From NCBI RefSeq assembly GCF_008831285.2, contig NC_045138.2, positions 37,565,115 through 37,625,114 on the forward strand: a stretch of 60,000 bases of DNA, read 5' to 3'. Position numbers and translations under genes: made by a program. Position 1 is the first letter of the stretch; each line of letters starts with the position of its first letter. The notes under the pieces were generated by a model, which made no database searches, was not told the origin of the DNA, and saw nothing but the letters and a program-made list of their open reading frames with translations. Shown here one piece after another: positions 1-11,400 of the stretch. Origin of the DNA: Nymphaea colorata. Lineage: Eukaryota; Streptophyta; Magnoliopsida; Nymphaeales; Nymphaeaceae.

Positions 1-710
1 GAGATAATCATACTAAGTTTTCTTAAAGAAGAACGTTATGCTATGTTGCATAACACTTCAAAGAGAGTCCGTGTCAGATGCTTCTTGACACCGACATCGA
101 CATGCATCAAAATGCCTCAAACACAGCATTTTTGAAATTTGAATTGCCTAAAAAAAGATACATATATCTCTTTTCTAACACATCCTTAAGATTGAATGTT
201 TAGAGTTAAAAAAGTGTCTCGCATGACTTGAAGAATGGACACAGGTGACGCATTTGAAATCAAGAAACTTCAAAGGTTTTACCCAAATGTCATAAAAGAT
301 ATCGATGTTCGAATAAGACATTCCATTGTCTTCTCCAAGGGAACAACACTAAGCCACATGGGTATGGCACAGGATTCGGATATTGGTACAGGACATGGGT
401 ATGAGTATGATAACTTTAGAAAATGTAAATACTATATATATATATATATATTACATACACACATACATACAAAATCCCACAAAAATTTACACATTTGTTT
501 AAAAAGAAAAAAAGGTTTGATACATTTTGAATCGAGTCACACACAGACACAAATATACACAAACTCCCATGGAAAATTCATGCAGTTTATTAAAAATAAA
601 AATGATTTAATGTGTTTTAGATCGGATCTGACACACCCGAAGTCAAACAATGTCATGATGAGTCCCAGTACCAGCGGGCCGCATCGGCATGCCAACAATT
701 TCTAGCTTTT
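1..710. repeat. Degenerate dispersed repeat, copy 1
   Basis: This stretch is rich in GACAC/GTGTC and ACATGGGTATG motifs, for example gacaccgacatcgacatg near 87 and gacatgggtatgagtatg near 392, followed by a TA microsatellite (433-451) and an ACACA-rich A/T stretch. The same order of motifs recurs near 52.2-52.56 kb. The open frame across 235-705 has no recognisable domain. It is probably an old non-coding transposable-element remnant; the class is not determined. Confidence 0.35.
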
Positions 711-3219
711 TTTTTTTTAAACTGTGGGTATGAGTCACTATCATGTAAATTACATTTTACAGAATTTAAAGATTTGAAGTTGTAGTGATATATAAGGAGA
801 AACCATTGATGTAAGAAATAAAACTAAAGAACTATCAATCCAGTCATATATCATTGGCATCTCCGTGCTATTGAACCTTAAAGCTTTTTAGAAGCATTTT
901 GAGGGTTGCGGCTTATTCATTCAAAGATCACGTTTGCTCAAAGTTTCTTACCAATTATGATATTCTCAAGAAACAATACATTATGACATTACAAAGTCAT
1001 TTGAAGAATATTGTGTTTTTGAAACACATGTTCGTAGATTACATGATTCAAGAACAATACCTTCTAAAGTATGTGATCATAAAAGTCGTTTCTAGATCTG
1101 ACAATCAAATGTAGACGTGGACATATCATGTTCTTTTTTAATGAAAACATGGTATTCTTAGAACATGTGTTATAAGAAAATGTGTTCCAAGAACACAATG
1201 TTCTTTTCACTGAAAACCCTAGAACAGTATTATGATCTAATAATTTGAAAAAAAAATTTCAGTGATCGCAGAAATGTCTTCGTGGGTTTTGGGAAGAAAC
1301 TAGAAAGGCTCGAGACAAAGTGGTTTGTTCTCACCATGTTATATTCAACATGATTTTATTTGAGGCTCATCTGATCAATCAGACGCCAGTTGGTGTATGT
1401 ATGGCACTCCTTTAAGTAGTCCCCCTTAGGTGCACCAAGAATTTGAAACTGCCTCGTGATCTTTCTTTTTTCCCCCTTCTTGAGATTCAAAGAGTCTCCG
1501 TGACTGTATGTAGTTATATATATATATATAACTGGGATAATCCCCTTTGAAAAGCATCACATGTGCTACTATCATGCCATGATTTATGCTTATGGGCATA
1601 TGAATTACTAATTCTTTTTACTTTTTCTTTTCAAATATAAGCTTTACCATGCATGAAAAGAAACCAAATACGAAACCATTTTAGGCAGAAAAGGGATCTG
1701 CCAAAAGATATACCTTGTACGCCACATTTTCTGTTGAGCTTTTATCTAAGCATCACCTATTGTATGTAATCACTACCAAAAAAGATGATGCCTTCGTAGC
1801 TTCGATATTCCTGAAGAATTAACTCCACGGTTCCTAGAACGGGATAAGACACAAGCTGTAGGGAAAAAGGTTCTTACATCACAGTGGAAAAATAGATTTT
1901 AAGTTCCCCAGAAAAGAAGGCAGTGAATAGTGAAATAGAGGGTTTCGGAATAACAGAAAATAGGAACTTGGTGTTAATTTACAGAAAAAAAAATGCTATT
2001 TAAGCACAAAAGATTGTGCAACCCGAAATTGAGAGCATGACAAGTGCAAGGGACAGCTGCAAATGGGGATGCAAGTACCAACATCAACCCTGTGCATGGA
2101 TAGCAAAATTTATTCCAATTTGTTTATGTACAGAAATTTTAGGGCCATTAGAGTATTCTTAAGGTTTCCATGTTACAGAAAGGAATGGCCATATGTTTTT
2201 TCACGAAGAAATTTGTGTTTTCGGTTTCCTTTAGATTAAAACCATGCATTGCAAAAGCTTTACGGAATTGCACGGCATTAGTTGAAATCAGCTCACAGTC
2301 ACGTTTTTCAAAATAAGATTGAGCTATGGCTTGTTCTTTCAATTTTATGTAAGTGGAAATCTTGAACTTTAGAATCGTCAGTTTTCAGGTGTTCAAGTTG
2401 GGTTGATGGAAATAACATTTTTAGTGCTTATGAATCATGTTCGCCGACTGTTATTCCACTTATTACGTATAGTAAGAGTGGAATCCAATCAAACAGAAAT
2501 AATGTTCGGGTAAGTGTTTAGGCGACATCTTGAATGTATGCCTCAAAAAGATGGCTGAAGAGGGCGGGGATGTAGCAATTTGTTTCATGAAGCTTCTAAT
2601 TGGATTTCCATAGAAGAGGATATAGAACAGGTGTCGAATTGGAGTATCAATGTGGCATTGCTTGATGACAAGTTAATCTGATGACGGCTTTAAGATCTTC
2701 CCTTCTGTTAGCAGTATAATTTGTGTAGATAAATCTTCCTAAATTGATGAGTCCTTGACATGAATTCGGTTGAATTAATGTACAACTTTATGCAACAGTG
2801 CCTTACCTTGAACTATAAAAATTCGTCATTATTCTTGAAATTAGAGTCTGGGTTCTTGTTATCTCCTGTAGAATGTGCCAGACAGCAACTTCACCATACG
2901 ACCACCTATCCACTTCGACTATTTTTATTTCTCAAAATACTAATTCCCTGAGAACAAGGAGAATTCAAATTTTGGATGAGGCAGAAATATACACGGGAGA
3001 TTTGATCTACCAAGAAATTATTGTAACTATTGCTATGCATTTTGCTGAACACTTCTCCCTATGCATTAAAATTATTTCTTCCGTAAGAGGTTGTTTGTCA
3101 GACAACCAAGTTTCATCAAGAAAAAGACGAGCATATTTAAGGGAAGAAGAAGAAAACGACCTGCATTCTTTCTTTCTTTTCTACTGGGAATTTTAGGGGA
3201 TGAAGAGAGAGAAACATAC
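711..3219. other. Sequence downstream of MADS exon 2 (probably intronic), no exon recognised
   Basis: I searched the minus strand for the expected K-box exons (Y-QQEA-KLR type) and found none. The stretch is AT-rich with a TA microsatellite near 1515-1530. It is most likely part of the next intron of the MADS gene. Confidence 0.4.
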
Positions 3220-3298
3220 TTGAGCATTCGCTTCAGTTACGGTCCCCGAGTTGGAACTGTCACACGCTTTCTTGTACCTATCAATAGTAGCTTTCACA
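3220..3298 (-). CDS. I-region exon of the AG/STK-like gene
   Basis: This 79-bp exon has a gtgtgcag acceptor (AG at 3300-3299) and a gtatgt donor. It encodes [18 protein letters not shown] and TEANAQ, the segment just after the MADS domain in AG and STK proteins. It is too short to be found by open-reading-frame length and was recognised by motif and by phase agreement with the MADS exon. Confidence 0.88.
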
Positions 3299-6200
3299 CT
3301 GCACACATCCACAATCATTCATCAAATACTGGTCAAGGCCCACTCTCTACAACACATATCTTCCAACCACTTCCAACAAGATTTCATTCACAAAATAACG
3401 TGACAAATAATGCACACACGTAGCACGCACACACACACAAAAAGGGGGGGGGGGGGGGGAGAGAGAGTTTTCACTTATTTGCAGATTATTTTACAGACAA
3501 TTGAATGGACTGGCATCAGACAGACTAAGCCGAAGTGAGTCCGTCCGCTAAGACAAGTAAAAATGGTGATCCATAAGAAAGAGAGTGAAGCAGAAGGTGA
3601 GCAGAATGAAGAGGATTAATTATCAGAAAAGAACAAGAGCAAAACAAATAGGCAGATGTATCAGATGGAAAAAATGCAACGAACATGGTGAAGGGAACAA
3701 AGAAAAGAGTCGGGCAAATGATTATTTCAGGTCGAACCGCATTTGAGTTACCATGCTTTTCTTCTTTAGTTCAGAGGTCGGATAGATCCTGGCTGGCGTC
3801 ATTAGGTTCAGAAACACGTTGGTTGCACAGTGTCATGAGTCGCGCTCTGTGTGTGTGTACGTGTGCCTGTGTAGGAGGTCCTTCCGAGGGATCCTGGATT
3901 AGCCTTTATGTCATGCGAGTAAACGTTAACAGGAAAAGGAAACAGCTAGAATAAGAACCTTCAAATCCTTTATTTAACTATAATGAATGAACTAGAAACT
4001 AGCGTCTCCATCACTCCATGTTCAAGTTCCAGAAAAATAAACATATTTTTTCTCCTACCAACGTTTCTGTACAGCTTTTTCTCCGACGCAACCGATTATA
4101 AACACTTTTTTGTGAACAATTTACGACGAATTTCTCATGCATGAGTATACGCACGCAACACATAAAATGATATCGTTGGCAGTGATTCGAGAAAAGAGAA
4201 GTCAGAGTATTCTTTCTGAAATCGCATGCTAAGCAGTCATTTTTACAAGAGGGAGATGAAGAGAAGAGACATGTGTACAAACACGACGCGTGGCACCAAT
4301 CAATGGGAGACAGGCAAAATTGTACGTACGCCCTTACCTTAATATCCTCGACATATTATTGGTCAGCCTCACCACGGTGGCATTAGATCCGATGACATGA
4401 TTGGCCGGAGGATCCCTACTGGCAGGAAGGGCTCGGGGAGGGTTGGGCTCGAGGAAGCAGCAGGCCTTCTCTCCCCTTCCCTCTAACCAGGGTTTAAGAA
4501 ACGGTCAGATCTTGAATGACTTGGAGAGAGAAAGAGAGAGCAGCAATGGCAGTGACAGCGGCAGCAGCAAAGGCCGCCTTGACGTCGGAATCAAGGGTCA
4601 CACCTCCAACCACAGCCTTAAGAGGGACGATGCTTTGGACATTTAAGTTACTTAAAGATCAATATCTGCGGTACTGATCTCTCTGCAGAGAGAGGGAGAG
4701 CATTTCCTGATTAAAAAAATTGCAAGAATCAAATTTGCGTACAGTGCCATACTGCTAAAGTTGACGACTTCCCATGCAGGAACCCTCGTACAATCATCCA
4801 ATTGGCTCCCTAACTGTACCCCTGCGCTCTTCCCTACTGCCTAGCTTCTGCAGTCCTGTCCTCTCCCTCTCTCTCTCTTTTTGTGAGGGATAAAGTGTTG
4901 CAGGTGAGGAGGGATGAGTCGTGTGGTTTTGTTAAAAGTGATATATCCTTAAGAGAAAATAGTAAAAGAATATGTGGAATTTCATAACATGGCGGGAAGT
5001 GTTGTAGTTTTAATAGTTGTTAGAAGGAAGAACAGCTCTTTCTATGTTGGATTAAAGAGGACACATAAGGGAAGCACTGCTACCTAATGCAGCAAAGTGG
5101 GAAAGAGAAATTGCTATTTCTGAAATGGTATTGGATTTTCGGACTCCAGATGGAATATGATATCAGATTCACTCATTGTAAGGAAAAAGATTTGATAACT
5201 GAACCTAAAGTTTTAAGGGCGGGACAACAGAGGCAGCACTAAATCCTTGCCAAGTATAGCAACGAAGCTATATTTTGTTCTTCACCAGTTTTGACAGGAA
5301 CTACCCATAGATTTCACATAGTCGCGTAAGCTAAAACGGGGAATCAGTTCCCCATTTTAACAAGAAAGCTTGTTGTGGCTTCCACCACGAGGGCTTTTCC
5401 AAGTTTACTGCAAGGAGGAGCAGGGGAATAGAGCAGGCTAGGAGTTAATGAAAGAGTCAGCATGTCCCCAGAAAATGCCATTTGTGTAGTAGCAAAGTGA
5501 AGTTATGAACCGACATTTTTTTCAGAGTTTGAATTGGAGAAGAACCTGCATCTCTCGACTCTCATTATGTGTAATAATGGTTCCTTCTGAGAAAAAGGAA
5601 AAGCATTTTGTCCAGAGAAAGCTGAACCTTGGCCTTTGTCATTGCAAGGAAAGTAAAGAACCGTGACAAATATATGCACAAAAAAGGAATCCACACATCA
5701 AAATAACAGTCAATCGACAGGTTTTCCCCGAAGAAAGGTTGCTCGAAAAACAAATTCAAGACTCAAAATGGCGAAGGTTTGAACTCCAAAAGAAACGACC
5801 ACCACCCACATTTTTTTGCATCATCAAAATGATAGAAAATGCGACCTGTTCAAACACAAAAAAAAATATGGTGCAAAAATAGTGGCAGATCTTCTCTTAA
5901 TGAAGCAAAAACATGATATTGATTGGTTTGACATGGAATCTCCTCAGCAGGAACAACAAGAAAATCGAACAGGTAGCATTCAGGCCAACTCTGACAGAAC
6001 CTTGAAAAACAAAAACCCCCAAGGTGCAATGTTGCGAATAACGAAAGGAACCAGAACCATCCCTATAAGGGCAAAATCGTAAACTAGCAAAGGAGGAAAA
6101 ATTTTGTTACAGGAGAACACTGCTGCGGAGGACACCCCATATAAGCATAGTAAATTCCGCTTTTGACCTCGAGAGGTGATGACAGAGTGACAAGCCCACA

Positions 6201-6594
6201 CCATCACCTCGAAATGTCTGAGATACCCCTGAAGACTCATGCCACTGTTGCTGTGAGAGAGAGATTTAGAGGGAATTGTTCGACCGATGGGACGATAACA
6301 ATGACGACTGATCTCTTTTCTCAGGAAATCTTACCAGTCACCACATCCTGGAATTATTGAGTTTTCTCGATAAAACCTCATAAGATCTTGGAAAAAATGC
6401 ACAAAATTATGGAGAAACAGGATGTTTTTAAAATCATGTTTTGTATGAGAACGCTGCCACTTTCCTTGGCAGCGTAATTCGTACCCATCAACGAAATTTT
6501 TTGCTAGAGATTTCAAAGAGGTTTCTGAATATGCCATTAACAACTCAACTGTTGATGAACTTGAGGTCTATCAGTCACTTGCGAACCAATTAGA

Positions 6595-6629
<35 letters not shown>

Positions 6630-8384
6630 GTGTGTGTGTGTAACACAGGCACACCCATTTCTGCAACCATAGGTATCTTCGTTATGGTCGGGAGAACGTG
6701 AAGCAATTGTCTCCGGTGATGAAAATCCCCAGTTTGAAAACTGAATAAACAGAAATCCAAATGTATGATCCATGCTGCTTGGGCAAGGGGTTTAATGGTG
6801 GGTTCTTGGGGAACGTGTAGGCTGTGGCAGAAGATGAGAGGCGTTTGTGGAATAGAAGAAGAGAAGTGTGATTGGTGGTTTAAGGAAGCTGTCAAAATGG
6901 GTGGAAAGAAGGTACTAAGGGGTTTTAGGGAGGACTAATGGGAAGGTGACACCTTTAACGGCCTCTTTTTCTTTTTTTCGTTCTGGGGCTGACGTGAAGA
7001 ACGGCTGAACGGTCTTTCGTTTTGATCTAGCCAATCGAAAGTGGTAGCTTTTCACGCTAAGCATTTATATGAAGAGAAAACTCATCATCTCACTGCAACT
7101 ACAAGAAAGAGCGAGAGAAAAAGAGAAGGATAGAGAGAGAGAGATGAAGAAAAAGAAGATGAGTGAGATAGGGATGGGGGAAGAGGAAAGAGGGACTCGT
7201 CTCTCACCGCTACTTCCTTAATCTATTTCACAGAGAAAGAGAGAGAGAGAGACACACACACACACAAACACACACTATTACATATCTATTCTATGTAAGT
7301 ACTTTGTTTCAGTAGATGGATACAATAAGCCTGGAACGTTCATAAAGGCAGCCGCGTCTAGCGAGACCCAGAAATTGCTATCGGTATGGTACATGAATTA
7401 GGAAAACGAAAGATCTTAGAAGGGATGTATGTGCATAAAAATGCATACTGGAAATGAATTATACCATGCTTTGAGCATGATTTAGTTAAAAACAGTTTGA
7501 TTCAGTTACTTATATGAGATCATTGTGGTTGGTTTGTGTCAAATGTGGAGGACCAAAAGAAACTAAGGATGAAAAAGTAGGAAACTGAAGAGGCATAAGA
7601 TAGACAAGTGGTAGAAGAGTATACATTCTCCTTTTCTTTAAATATTTTTGAAACATCTAGAAGTACAATCTCGGTTCCTTCTCTTGTTGAATAGAATTAA
7701 GTTTTTAACGCATAACACAAACAAATCTGCTAAAAATTGTCACTGGAAATTAGTTGGTTGCATCAAATTAAAGTAGAAATGGGAAAAGGACTCTGGAACT
7801 GAGAATTTGATAAGATGAAAACACTAGTACGAGATGACCTTTTTTCTTTTGCATCCCTTCGTAAATGAAAACTTTAGTCGTTGAAACTATGAGCAAACAT
7901 TTATTTTTGGAAGCATGAAAGACAGAAGGAAGATTTTCAAAAAGATCGTTACAGGTGCAGTGATCTTGAGAGAAGAAACTGTCTTCTCTCCCCCAAATTA
8001 TCAAATCCTGAAGAGGAAAAAATAATTGGCAGTTCAGAAAACACCATCATTCGGTGAAACAACGGAGGAAGAAGGTAAAGAAGATCTTCCTTCTCTTTTT
8101 TTTCTATATAATCTAGGAAAAAAGGAGAATAAATCTTGCATAGAGAAGATCATGAGAATCTCAGCGAGAAGCTGTAAGAGAGAGAGAGAGAGAGAAAGCA
8201 ACCTGTTGTTGGCATACTCATAGAGACGGCCGCGGCTGGAGAAGATGATGAGAGCCACCTCGGCGTCACAGAGCACAGACAGCTCGTACGCCTTCTTGAG
8301 CAACCCGCTTCGGCGCTTGCAGAAGGTGACCTGCCGGTTAGTCGTGTTCTCGATGCGCTTGATCTCAATCTTTCCTCTTCCCAT
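3220..8384 (-). CDS. AGAMOUS/SEEDSTICK-like MADS-box transcription factor, 5' part (two coding exons; 3' part outside window)
   Basis: C/D-class type II (MIKC) MADS-box factor, a nuclear DNA-binding protein. In this family such proteins bind CArG boxes as dimers or tetramers and specify stamen, carpel or ovule identity. Seen: join(8384..8203, 3298..3220). The start [20 protein letters not shown] is the canonical AG-clade start with no N-terminal extension. The MADS domain is residues 1-60 and ends in RLYEYANN. The second exon reads [12 protein letters not shown] and ends in TEANAQ, the I-region of AG/STK proteins. Exon 1 ends in phase 2 (AG|gttgct), exon 2 begins TGTGAAAG after a CAG acceptor, so the junction codon is AGT (Ser). 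Exon 2 ends in phase 0 before gtatgt. The 79-bp exon and the very long preceding intron match AG-clade gene structure. K-box and C-terminal exons, expected below 3220, were not recognised, so the gene probably continues past position 1. C versus D lineage cannot be settled from this part. Confidence 0.9.
3427..3467. repeat. Compound microsatellite with G16 run
   Basis: An (AC)n tract is followed by A5, then 16 consecutive G (3444-3459), then (AG)n. It lies about 130-170 bp from the acceptor of the second MADS-gene exon, inside the intron; in the sense direction of the gene the run is C16. The G-rich strand could form a quadruplex. Confidence 0.9.
4209..4404 (-). promoter_or_regulatory. Candidate AG-intron enhancer-like cluster (CCAATCA pair plus AAGAAT box)
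   Basis: Seen: CCAATCA on the plus strand at 4296-4302, its reverse complement TGATTGG at 4398-4404, and ATTCTT (AAGAAT on the sense strand) at 4209-4214. A CAATGG (CCATTG on the other strand, fitting the LEAFY core CCANTG) overlaps the first box at 4301-4306. Known: a short element in the large AG intron of several eudicots carries paired CCAATCA boxes and an AAGAAT box. That this cluster is its counterpart is inference; these are short motifs with some chance expectation. Confidence 0.35.
6597..6641. repeat. (TC)n followed by (GT)n microsatellite
   Basis: About 29 bases of uninterrupted TC repeat, then TTTT and (GT)n, inside the MADS gene intron. Confidence 0.95.
8203..8384 (-). CDS. MADS-domain exon of the AG/STK-like gene
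   Basis: This 182-bp exon encodes 60 complete codons plus two bases: the whole MADS domain. The ATG is at 8384-8382. An upstream in-frame TTG would add three residues, but family starts are MGRGK, so this ATG is preferred. The donor AG|GTTGCT is followed at once by a (CT)n-rich tract in sense orientation. Residue 26 is Ser ([15 protein letters not shown]) where most AG-clade proteins have Asn. Confidence 0.92.
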
Positions 8385-8900
8385 CTTCTCCAAATTCCCT
8401 TTTCTTCTTTCCTTCCCTTTCTCTGTTTGGGAAATTTGGCCAAATGGGTAGCCGTTAGTTTTCTAGGAATCAGAATGGGCAAAAGAGAAATGTAAAAGGG
8501 AGATGGAAATGGTTGGGAGTGCTCATTTTTGGCTTACTTGCACAAATGAAAAGGGAGGAGAACAGTTAGTAGGAAGATTGACAGATGAGAAACCAGTGGA
8601 GAGAGACAGAGGGAGAGAGAGAGATGTAACTTCTCTTCCTTCTCCGCATTTATTTCGTCTATATTTACTGTTATTATACTGTGACAGCTTCCATTTCTGT
8701 TTTCTAATTTTATTTACTTTGTGCCATTTTTGTGTTCTTCTTTTCAGGCTTTTGCTTCCCGACATTGTGTCTGTGGAGGCTTGGTGGGGTAGGAAAGGGA
8801 CATCTTGGAAGGGAGTTCGCTTAATGAGTTGAAAATTGCATTTCCTGATATTAGTTTCTGCAAGGAGAGATCATGATCTGATTGGCTTCCTTCCATCTAT
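8385..8900 (-). promoter_or_regulatory. 5' flank / leader region of the AG/STK-like gene
   Basis: This sequence lies directly upstream of the MADS start on the minus strand. It is pyrimidine-rich on the plus strand (purine-rich in sense), with a perfect 12-bp palindrome ATTTGGCCAAAT at 8434-8445, about 50 bp before the ATG, and a TGATTGG heptamer at 8879-8885. AG-clade genes often carry an intron in the 5' leader; I cannot place one here. No clear TATA box was identified. Confidence 0.35.
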
Positions 8901-10011
8901 GAAAAAAGAAAATACTTCTCAATTCTTTTCAGGAAAACCTTTTTCTTGTTTTCTTCTTCTTCTCAAAAAGCAATTATTTATTGGACGTACTGCAACGATT
9001 GAGGAGGAAAATGGACTGCACAAAAGTTTAAGTTATTCTCTTCCTGTAAAAGAATGGATGCAAGAGAAGGGTAGCATTATTCTCTCTGATTTCTTTATCT
9101 GATGACAAAATCAAGTTCCGCCCTCCAAAGGAAAAAATAGTATGTTTGATTCCAACCATATTTTCTTCCTTTTCTTCCACTTTGAAACCTTGAATGGAAA
9201 AAAGATTGTTCTACAGTAAATGCTTTAGGCAAAGGATGGCCTTAAATGAACAGATTTCTTCTGTTAGAGTACTAAAAATTGTTCCATGCTTTTTAGAGGA
9301 TGTTATGGGTCTGCTCTGCGGTGATTGTGACCTCCATGTGATACTGCGACTTTGCATTCTCCACAACCACCATTTTATGTGTAGTTGGAAAGGAGAGCTG
9401 CACTTGATGTGTTAGGAAGTGGTTCTGTCGCTTTCTTCATCATGGGGTGACCTAGCTATCAGTTTTCATTTTATCAGCCTCAAAAAACCAGTAGGGGAGC
9501 GGAAAATGGACACTTGTTTATAAATACTCAAATTTGGTAGGCACTTATATATATATATAAAAGGATAAATATTTAAGATTTTCATTTAAAAATAAAAACT
9601 TTTAAGAGACTATTTGCCCACAACAGTTACAATGTGGTTACGCCATTGCAAAAATATATATATTATAAAACTCTGTGTAAGTCATTCAACAATCTAATCA
9701 TATCCATCCATTTAAAACAGATGAATGGTTAACTGAAAAACAAGTTTTCTTCTTATTTTTTTGTTTCTTCTTGTTTCTTTTCTTCCCAATCCATCATGTT
9801 TAATCCGTCGGCCTTAATTTAGATGGCAAGATAACTCTAAAAAACTAAAATCATTGGTAGTTTGTACTTATTGAAGTTTCTTTTAATATGACTAGTTTTA
9901 AGTTATCCAATCCGCTTGATCAACTACCCCACGACAGTTTTCATAAATTCTTATATTTTGTGATTATTATACTTTACAATAAACATACAGATACAAAAAC
10001 TCACACACACT

Positions 10012-10048
<37 letters not shown>
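10012..10048. repeat. (TA)n(AC)n compound microsatellite
   Basis: About 19 bases of TA repeat run directly into about 18 bases of AC repeat. Confidence 0.95.
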
Positions 10049-11276
10049 TTTTCCTTTCTAAATTAGGGTTTACCTTTTTAACTTTTTCAAACAAAAAAAG
10101 AAATGTGCCGCCTTTTTGCTCTAGGGATGGCATCTATAAAATCTAGAACATCTAACGTTGAGATGGAATTGATACAGTTAACACTATTCCAAGTTCCGAT
10201 ATTGTAGGGGCTATATATACAGTTGTTATGTGGTGGAAATTGTTAAAAATGAATGTCAATATAGTTACACCAGTCAAAATGACTATATATATATATATAG
10301 ATATAAAATTACCATTTGTCAGTCACAATGTGTTGAAAATTTGTTGTGACTATTGAGCCAGTTGGTTTTTAATGTGGTGAGCAAAAATGAGCTTCTGAGC
10401 AAGTTGTAAAGAACAAATAGTTACAACTTTTCTCGATATGCTACATTTGGTATCGTTCGCCGGTAGAAAAGCAAGCAACGTGTTTACTTTGACTGTAAAA
10501 GACACAAAATCAAGAACGTATCAGAAACCATTTTCTCCTTTTGGGCGCTTTCCTTATGGGTGTTTGAAGCCACAACAGTTGCAACTCATTCCAGCAAAAG
10601 CATGCGTCGTAGTTTTCTCAAGAGAGGTGGTAGAGACCTTCGGGAACCCAAATTCAGTATGTCCATGGTAAAATGAAGGAAATGGGAGTAACTTAGTCAT
10701 CTCCACATGCTCTAGTAAATGTTCAGTTTCCTTTCTTCTGCCTACTTTTTTTTTGTCATGCTTTCTTTCCTTTCTTCTTTCTCTTTCTCAACGCCAGTAG
10801 AAAAGATAGGGTGAAATAAACAAACAGGCTTCATGCTTCAAATTGATTTCATAAATAGCAGTTAAATAATATAAAAAAGTCTAAATCTGAACTTTTCATG
10901 CAAGGTCATTCAATCCTTCCAACATACAATTTTCGCTTCTCTTTTTTTTTTTTTTTTCAAAATGTACAAGATCTTTTGACTTCCTATCTGCCAATCTCAT
11001 CTCATGATGAGTTATCGCATAACGAAAGGAACGTGATGACATATTGTGCGATGGAACCAACAAGTTCATTGAAGGAAAATAGAATTACATGGATGAGTGG
11101 CACTAGCTGCTCCCTCAACATCCCACTATGACAAGTTTAATCATGTATGAAAAATTGAGAGAGATTTTGGAGCACCTAGCTTTTTTAGAACTACCATAGA
11201 AACTATTAGGAGACATGTTCTGATCCATCAAACCAAGAATCTGAGCCCATTATAGGAGTGGACTTAGTTGTTGTTG

Positions 11277-11400
11277 TGGCATCAGAGCCGGTTCAACACT
11301 TTGACTTGGGCTCCAATACGTGCAATCACATGTGCTTTAAAGGGATGGTGGATTGTAACACCTTACAATGAAAAGTTTGTTATAAAAGATCTTCAAAAAC
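11277..11400 (+). mobile_element. LTR retrotransposon (TRIM-like) remnant: PBS, PPT and LTR start
   Basis: Seen: TGGCATCAGAGCCGG at 11277-11291 closely resembles the primer-binding site complementary to initiator tRNA-Met (TGGTATCAGAGCC) used by many plant LTR elements. About 60 bases on comes a purine-rich AAAGGGATGGTGGA, directly followed by TTGTAACACC, resembling a polypurine tract and the TG-start of a 3' LTR. An internal region this short would fit a TRIM or a heavily deleted element. No matching 5' LTR copy was found upstream, so this is a fragment at best. Confidence 0.35.

Larger units (their letters stand above)
3299..8202 (-). other. 4.9-kb intron of the AG/STK-like gene
   Basis: This intron separates the MADS exon from the next exon. 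In AG-clade genes the intron at this place is typically long and carries the main cis-regulatory sequences. Here it holds a 16-base G run near its 3' end (sense), (CT)n/(GT)n at 6597-6641, (GA)n/(CA)n near 7240-7266 and several CCAATCA heptamers. I see no second gene inside it. The open frames in it lack family motifs. Confidence 0.75.

Noticed and set aside
6537-6895. Two minus-strand frames ending in RERERERE or [12 protein letters not shown]
   Set aside because: They are translations of the (TC)n/(GT)n microsatellite inside the MADS intron.
8034-8202. Continuation of the MADS frame past ANN into [13 protein letters not shown]
   Set aside because: This is intron read-through over a (CT)n tract; the AG|GTTGCT donor joins in phase to the exon at 3298.
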